A DNA stretch of 64,000 nt, from contig CM077597.1 in NCBI GenBank assembly GCA_039654915.1, forward strand, positions 63,454,001 through 63,518,000. Direction: 5' to 3'. Below are positions 58,034 to 64,000 of this stretch, piece by piece (positions within the stretch are counted from its first letter, which is position 1; each line of letters opens with the position of its first letter). Position numbers and translations under genes: made by a program. The stretch is from Aquilaria yunnanensis. Lineage: Eukaryota > Streptophyta > Magnoliopsida > Malvales > Thymelaeaceae. Below the pieces are notes generated by a model, which was given only the letters and a program-made list of their open reading frames with translations, searched no databases and had not been told where the DNA came from.

Positions 58034-59459
58034 AAACATGTTGGGTTTCGGGAGCCAAACAGCGCAGCGGAATTTAACCGAAACCCTCCAGGATCCAAGT
58101 GAAACGGGGTAAACCGGGTGTTCGAAAATTTCATACCTAATTTTCGGTTGAGATCTCTCACTCAACTGTAGAGTCGAATCACAAAACCTGAACAGTTGAC
58201 GTGTTCAGGCTCTCTATGGTATCCACACGAGCCTCTCGGGATCACCACGCTTCCACCACGTCCCGGCAGATGCGTTTCTCTTGCGCTCGCAGTGCTAGCT
58301 TGCGTCCTCCAAGGAATTGCAAGAGAAGAGTGTGGCTGTCCTTTTGGGAGGCTAGGGCAAGGAGACCTGCGAATTTCTCACTTAAAAGTTGTATTTATAG
58401 TGAGACTCAACTTCCAGGCCTAATGGGTTTCAAAGCCCTAATCCAATTAGGATTTAATTTCAGGCTTAATAATGGCTCAACTCCTTGGCCCATTATTAAT
58501 ACGAAATTAAAGTGAAACCATAACCCAAATAATTAGCCTATGCACTCTAATGATCCAAATAGCTCTATGTGTGCGACCCAATAGGCTCTTGCCATGTTGG
58601 CAATGATCATAAATCACATTTATGATCATAAGCAATGAGCGGTGTCTAGCAACACATCATTGCTACCCAAGTGACAAGATTGTCGGTGAATCAACTAAAC
58701 CTTTATGATCATCACCGATATATGCCATTGTCCCTTTGTCCAAGATATCAAGACTAAGCAGGAGACATGGAATGTGTCACTCTCGTATAGCCCAATCTTT
58801 GGTTTCTTGATTACTGAGTAGACCAACTTAAACTGACGACATTGATATCATATATCAACTCATCGGAGCATGGCCATGCATTTTCTAAGTCTCACTCTAT
58901 CAAGGGGCCCAAAGATATCACTCCCGTTACATAGGAGGGACAAATCCCATCTTGATCATACAAATCCCTCCGCATGATATGTGACATACCCAATGACCTC
59001 CTTCAAGTTCACTCAGTTACGAGCAACAAAGGAAAGTATCAAAGTATGTGACTCACATGTAGGGAACCTTGATGATCTTAGGTCGAAGGACTACATATAC
59101 CATGATCACTATGAGAATCACTTATGACACTCATATAACGATCCATGAAGTGTTCTCATGGTGGGTCGGTCCAGTACACAAGTTCTCCAACTTGTACCCA
59201 TATGTAGACTACATATCTCATATTAGTCTCCACATATGCTAGTCATTATGTATTATTGTAACCCGCTCCACAATAATACTATACTAGGGACGTTTAAGAA
59301 TATCATTATTCTAGGGTTACAATTATGTTTGTTACGTTACGCAGAAACAAAACAACAAACAAAATTGCTGGATTAATGCCTCAATAAAATATCATGACTC
59401 AATTGGCAAAAATACAATCATCTCATGATTGGCTTTTTGGGCACAACACTAACAAAACA
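58034..59459 (-). mobile_element. Solo LTR H of a Ty1/copia element (1416 bp) with TSD
   Basis: The LTR occupies 58039-59454 and is flanked by AAACA on both sides (58034-58038 and 59455-59459). On the minus strand it runs from TGTTAGTGTTGTGCCC to AACCCAACA. TATA box (TATAAATA) at 58392-58399 on the minus strand. It is the same family as the LTR of element I (60708-62117) in opposite orientation. No internal sequence is present, so it arose by recombination between the two LTRs of a full element. ORFs in it are not genes. Confidence 0.92.
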
Positions 59460-59894
59460 AGCAATCATTAAGGCTTTTCTTGGGGGCCAAGTTACTAACT
59501 TGGAACACTTTTAAGGAGGTGTTGATCATGCCTTCTACCCTCCACACTTCAATCACAATGGTGAGAATTACACAATATAATGGTTTTTTGCCATTATGAC
59601 ACACTTGTAATTCTCCCATTTTTGTGAGGTGGTAACACTATGTCCTTCATTATGCCTTTAGCCTCTACAAGACTGTAAGATAACTATAGTTAACACAAAC
59701 ATAACCAATAAAACTAGAATCAATCATGATTCTTTAGGTGGTTACCTGCATGAAAAATACTCGATGAAAAACCCTTCATGGTCGTCAGCTCCCTGCAAAT
59801 GAAATTTGTAGAACAACACTAAGAAAAGTGAGAATCCAAAGATTCCTAACAAGGTATTTGGCTATTTGCAAAAAGAAAAAAAAAATTGAGGGCA
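59460..59894. other. Old unclassified repeat right of H
   Basis: Continuation of the sequence interrupted by H. Contains ACCTGCATGAAAA-type sequence near 59746 that could be a splice acceptor or donor on the minus strand, but no gene is supported. Confidence 0.3.
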
Positions 59895-60707
59895 CATTGA
59901 TGATCTTACAGTTGTTATATTTATTTCCCTCATATTTAATATATTTTGATGTGTTTTGAACCTTAATAATCTAAATTGAGCATGTTTAATAGGTTAGAGC
60001 AAATTTGGATGCAAATAATTAAAAGTGGATTTAATTTGTGATTTTACAAATTTTATCGGTTGTGTTCTTCCATGTTTCTTGGCAGACTGGCAATATGCTA
60101 GTAGAAAAATCATATCTTGAGCTATAGAGATTGAAATTGAGTGATTCTTAAGCCATTGAAAAGCTAACATCTAGGGCTAAAATTCATGACTAGGTTCAAA
60201 TTGAGCTTCAAAGTCATGACTTGCGTGCAATTGTTGGTTCAGGAGCAGTTTCGATAGTTAGGCCATAACATGGGCTATACACCTCCATTTTGGGTGATTC
60301 AAGTGTCACTTTAAAGCTAAGAGAAAGCCTACAAATCCAAAAAGAAGACAAAGTCAAAATCCTATTGAATCAAGTCCAGATTTATGTTGGAAGTGTGACC
60401 CAAATCCAAAAGGCCTTAGAATTTTAGTTTGTCTAGGATTTGCAAAACCCTACGTGGCTGGCTACAATTTAAGGGGGCTAGAGCTATGAACCAGAGATCT
60501 TTATGATCATATTTTCATCATTTTTTCTTATTATTCTTTTGCTTTCATCTTTCATGTTGTTAGCTTAGGCTGTTATGTAGATTAGGGGAGCTTTTCTACT
60601 CAATTGTTGAGATTGTGATGCTCAAACGTTTGTTCTTAATTTGATTTCAATATGAGTGTCTATGTTTCTATGTGTTCAATGTTTATGCTTGGAAATTATA
60701 TAATTAG
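59895..60707 (+). mobile_element. Gypsy (Athila-like) LTR fragment
   Basis: The stretch from about 60010 to 60330 is similar in order and wording to 15130-15490 of the Athila-like LTR, for example AAAAATCATATCTTGAGCTA against AAAAATCATATCTGGAGTTG. It is cut on the right by element I at 60708. Left boundary uncertain. Confidence 0.45.
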
Positions 60708-62117
60708 TGTTAGTGTTGTGCCCAAAAGGCCAATCATGAGATGATTGTATTTTTGCACATTGAGTCATGATATTTTATTAAGTCACTAATCCAGCAATTA
60801 TGTTTGTTGTTTTGTTTCTACGTAACTTAACAAACATAATTGTAACCCTAGAATAATGATATTCTCAAACATCCCCAGTCTAGTATTATTGTTGAGTGGG
60901 TTGCAATAATACATAATGACTAGCATATGTGGAGACTAATATGAGATATGTAGTCTGCATGTGGGTACAAGTTAGAAAACTTGTGTATTGGACCGACCCA
61001 CCATGAGAACACCACATGGATCATTATATGAGTGTCATAAGTGATTCTCATAGTGATCATGGTATATGTAGGCCTTCGACCTAAGATCATCAAGGTTCCC
61101 TACATGTGAGTCACATACTTTGATACTTTCCTCTGTTTCTCATAACTGAGTGAATTTGAAGGAGGCCATTGGGTATGTCACATATCATGCGGGGGGATTT
61201 GTATGATCAAGATGGGATTTGTCCCTCCTATGTAACGGGAATGATATCTTCGGGCCCCTTGATAGAGTTAGACTTAGAAAAATGCATGGCCATGCTTGGA
61301 TGAGTTGATATACGATATCAATTTCATCAGTTTAAGTTAGTCTACTTGGTAATCAAGAAACCAAAAATTGGGCTATACGAGAGTGACACATTCCATGTCT
61401 CGTGCTTAGTCTTGATATCTTGGACAAAGGGACAATGGCATATATTGGTGATGATCATAAAGGTTTAGTTGAATCATCGACAATCTTGTCACTTGGGTAG
61501 CAATGATGTGTTGCTAGACACCACTCATTGCTCATGATCATAAATGTAATCATTGGCAATGTGGTAAGAGCCTATTGGGTCGTACACATAGAGCTATTTG
61601 GATCATTAGAGTGCATGGGCTAATAATTTGGGTTTTGGTTTCACAATAATTTTGTATTAATAATGGGCCTAATAGTTGAGCCATTACTAAGCTCGAAATT
61701 AAAGCGTAATTGGATTAGGGCTCTGAAACCTATTAGGCCTGGAAGTTGAGTCTCACTATAAATACAACTTCTAGCGAGAAATTCGTAGGTCTCCTTGCCC
61801 TAGCCTCCCAAAAGGACAGCCGCACTCTTCTCTTGCAATTCCTTGGAGGACACAAGCTAGCACTGCGAGCGCAAGAGAAACGCATCTACCGGGACGTGGT
61901 GGAAGCATGGTGATCCTGAGAGGCTCGTGTGGATACCATAAAGAGCCTGTACACGTCAACTGTTCAGGTTTTGTGATTCGACTCTACAGTTGAGTGAGAG
62001 ATCTCAACTGAAAATTAGGTATGAAAATTTTTGAACACCCGATTTACCCCGTTTCACTTGGATCCTGGAGGGTTTTGGTTAAATTCCGCTGCGCTGTTTG
62101 GCTCCCGAAACCCAAAA
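60708..62117 (+). mobile_element. 5' LTR of element I (1410 bp)
   Basis: Begins TGTTAGTGTTGTGCCC and ends CCCAAAA, where solo LTR H has CCCAACA, so the terminal CA is changed. TATAAATA at 61757-61764. Reverse-complement partner of H with scattered differences. Confidence 0.9.
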
Positions 62118-62118
62118 G

Positions 62119-62130
62119 TGGTATCAGAGC
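62119..62130 (+). promoter_or_regulatory. Primer binding site of element I (tRNA-iMet type)
   Basis: TGGTATCAGAGC, one base after the LTR. Same sequence as used by gypsy element F on the other strand. Confidence 0.9.
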
Positions 62131-63636
62131 TACTAGTGAAACCCTAAATTGGGATTGAGTGTTGAATCGCATGATGTTATGTGTTCGGTTGCTTTTCAGC
62201 CATGATTAATTAGATTGATTCATGATGCATGAAACCGAAACTCATAATGAACATATGACGTATATAAAGAAACGATACTAATTGGTTAATAAGATTAACC
62301 CAAAATTGAATGGCATGAGATACCTATATGGATTAGGATTCTTGCAATAGTAGCAAAAACCCTAGCTTTGTTCGGATTCGGCCTGTTCGGGCACCGAAAT
62401 TAAGATATTTTTGGTGGCTCGAATGGAGGAGTCTCGGGTGCCTACTTGGTTGAAATAGAAGATTTCGAGCTAAGCAATTGTAAGAAATTTTTTGGCGTCG
62501 GGGGGCACCACGCCCCCCATAAGGGCGGCTCCCTTTAACCTCGTCCGCTGACCAGTCAGTGGAACCACCGCCCGCTGACCGGCCAGTGGGACCGCCGTAT
62601 GCGAAGCGCCATATAAATAAAAATTGGTTAATCAACGTGCGAAAATTGGCATGCATCTTTGTTGAATGAGATTTGACATGATATGCTGATTGGTGTTTGA
62701 AGCATGGTGCATGGTTATAGCCCTTGATTGGTTGTACTTGTAAATACTGCCTATGAGTCATGCCTTTTCTTATCACTCTCATTGTACATTCTCTTCTCAC
62801 CTTACTCCCATCGAATGTAACTCGAGGTTTCTATTATTAATGTAATGATGCATTATGGGATCATCCAAGGTGGTATGTCCAAGGAGGTGACAACAAAAGG
62901 GCAACCAAGAAAGGAAAAGAATGAGCTTGTGAAGACTCTTTTCTTTGCTTAGGCTTTTATGATATTCTCATTGGCTTGAGAATATCGCATAGTTTTGGCT
63001 ATAACCATGTCACGTTTACTTTCTTGTACGCATGAGATGCATGTTTTATATTTGTATATGATGCATGTATAAGACAACCGGAGATAACAAATTGGTGAGA
63101 TCAAACAAAAAAATCCCTCAAATAAATATTAAGTCATTAAATGTGATGCCTTCCAAATGTTGGCACTCGTCAAGACTTTGATCAACATTAGGTGGGTTTG
63201 CCAAAGCAAAGCACCTATGTTCATCTTGCTAAGGCGTGATGGGATAATAGTGATATCCAAATTGCTAACTTTGGGTCCGACTTAACTAAGTCATCCTAAT
63301 AGGATTAGGGACTTAGAGGCATAGAGTTGGCCTTAAGCTCATCAGATGAGCTTATACAAATGTTGTTCACCCAACTATCCAAGAGTTGCATTAGATGCAA
63401 TTGGCAAGGAGTTGCCTACCTAAATAACTGTAACTTGAGACAAGCCAAAGTTGACTCAGGTTGTGGTCAAATATGGATCTTGGCCCACTAGAATACCTTA
63501 GCGCTGAGGTGTTCCAAAATAATATCGAGGGTTATTATTTTGAGGAAAATAGTGGTAGTATCGTTTAATAAAAGTCCTTATTAAATGAATTAAAATAGTT
63601 GACTCTTACACTGCATATTTATTGTTGTAGATAACC
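62131..63636 (+). other. 5' leader of element I
   Basis: About 1.5 kb with no supported ORF. A GC-rich patch (62500-62600) has two similar segments, CCGCTGACCAGTCAGTGGAA and CCGCTGACCGGCCAGTGGGA. TTGTTGTAG just before the gag ATG resembles a 3' splice site. Confidence 0.6.
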
Positions 63637-64000
63637 ATGGCACAAAACACATCGACACTTTCGTTACGATTGATCCTTGAGAAGGAAAAACTGAATGGGA
63701 CCAACTTTCTAAAATGGTACCGAAACTTGAGGATAGTCCTCAAGCAAGAAAGAAATGCTTATGTCCTTCAGCAACCCATTCCGGATGAGCCTGTTGCCAC
63801 TGCTCCAAGAGTTGAAAGTGATGCTCACAAGAGGCATTCTGATGATGCTTTGGATGTTGCATGCATCATGCTTATTACCATGGAATCTGAGCTTCAGAAG
63901 CAACATGAGAACATGGGGGCGTTCAATATGATTGAACATCTCAAAATGCTTTTCCAAGAGCAATCTAGGCACGAGAGGTTTGAGACTTCTAAGGCATTGT
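63637..64000 (+). CDS. Ty1/copia Gag, N-terminal part (runs off the window)
   Basis: The frame from ATG 63637 is open to the window end (121 codons). It begins MAQNTSTLSLR, then LNGTNFLKWYRNLRIVLKQE, DVACIMLITM, LQKQHENM and MIEHLKMLFQEQ. These are the usual blocks of plant copia Gag (UBN2-type), in which the capsid region binds element RNA in virus-like particles. No break is seen in this part. Intactness of the rest of the element cannot be judged. Confidence 0.9.
   Translation, partial: MAQNTSTLSLRLILEKEKLNGTNFLKWYRNLRIVLKQERNAYVLQQPIPDEPVATAPRVESDAHKRHSDDALDVACIMLITMESELQKQHENMGAFNMIEHLKMLFQEQSRHERFETSKAL

Larger units (their letters stand above)
60708..64000 (+). mobile_element. Ty1/copia element I (5' part; continues beyond window)
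   Basis: 5' LTR, initiator tRNA-Met primer binding site, long leader and the start of a copia-type gag. The possible left TSD is ATTAG (60703-60707); its partner is outside the window. Confidence 0.92.

Noticed and set aside
58201..58515. ORF in H with a near copy in I
   Set aside because: LTR sequence, opposite orientation relative to the element transcript, no known domain.
1..64000. tRNA, rRNA or other structured RNA genes
   Set aside because: The tRNA-like strings found are primer binding sites of 12-18 bases; no cloverleaf or rRNA segment was recognised by eye.

Overview
This is plant nuclear DNA made almost entirely of nested LTR retrotransposons. The evidence is the set of lineages (Ty3/gypsy Tat, Athila and chromodomain Tekay/Del-type elements, plus Ty1/copia), the plant-type telomere-like TTTAGGG repeats, a FAR1/MULE-like transposase relic and a LOG-like (cytokinin-activation) pseudogene. 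I see no intact host gene, rRNA, tRNA, CRISPR or bacterial-style operon. The sequence suits a repeat-rich block of a medium-to-large angiosperm genome; I cannot name the species.

Layout. (1) 1-10130: Tat element A on the minus strand, whose 3' LTR lies left of the window. (2) 10131-11810: the 3' end of an older plus-strand Tat copy D; A is inserted in the first exon of D's antisense gene. (3) 11811-16481: an Athila-like remnant (integrase C-terminus, LOG-like pseudogene, polypurine tract, LTR) that hosts D. (4) 16541-18200: a degenerate 22-bp minisatellite split by a foldback MITE. (5) 18210-21421: degenerate telomere-like blocks and AT-rich repeats. (6) 21494-32708: complete Tat element B, minus strand, TSD GATAC, two LTRs of 867 bp with two differences seen. 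(7) 33849-34556: FAR1/MULE relic. (8) 35716-45335: complete chromodomain gypsy element F, minus strand, LTRs of about 2.4 kb, probable TSD ACCTA. (9) 47013-57455: complete Tat element C, plus strand, TSD CCTAG. (10) 58039-59454: copia solo LTR H, TSD AAACA. (11) 60708-64000: plus-strand copia element I of the same family, running off the right edge. Older unclassified repeat sequence lies between F, C, H and I.

How the parts work together. The Tat elements share one design: the LTR drives gag-PR-RT-RNaseH-archaeal-type RNaseH-IN. Facing it from the 3' side is a second gene (aORF) on the opposite strand, with its own TATA box, four exons and a nuclear, coiled-coil type product. The two units converge on a patch of short tandem repeats. 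In A (733 codons) and B (708 codons) the spliced aORF is fully open with identical intron phases, although gag or pol of the same copies is broken. B looks very young and has an open 1261-residue pol, but its gag is broken in three places, which suggests mobilisation with Gag supplied in trans. C has decayed mainly by C-to-T type substitutions: its gag-pol frame has eight stops but no frameshift over 5.3 kb.

The most interesting signals are the antisense aORF module with its own promoter, gag start codons placed inside the 5' LTR so that the frame reads through the primer binding site, hairpins at both LTR termini with apparently covarying stems, and the LOG-like sequence sitting in the env position of an Athila element. 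All assignments come from reading the sequence and recalling family motifs; no database search was run.
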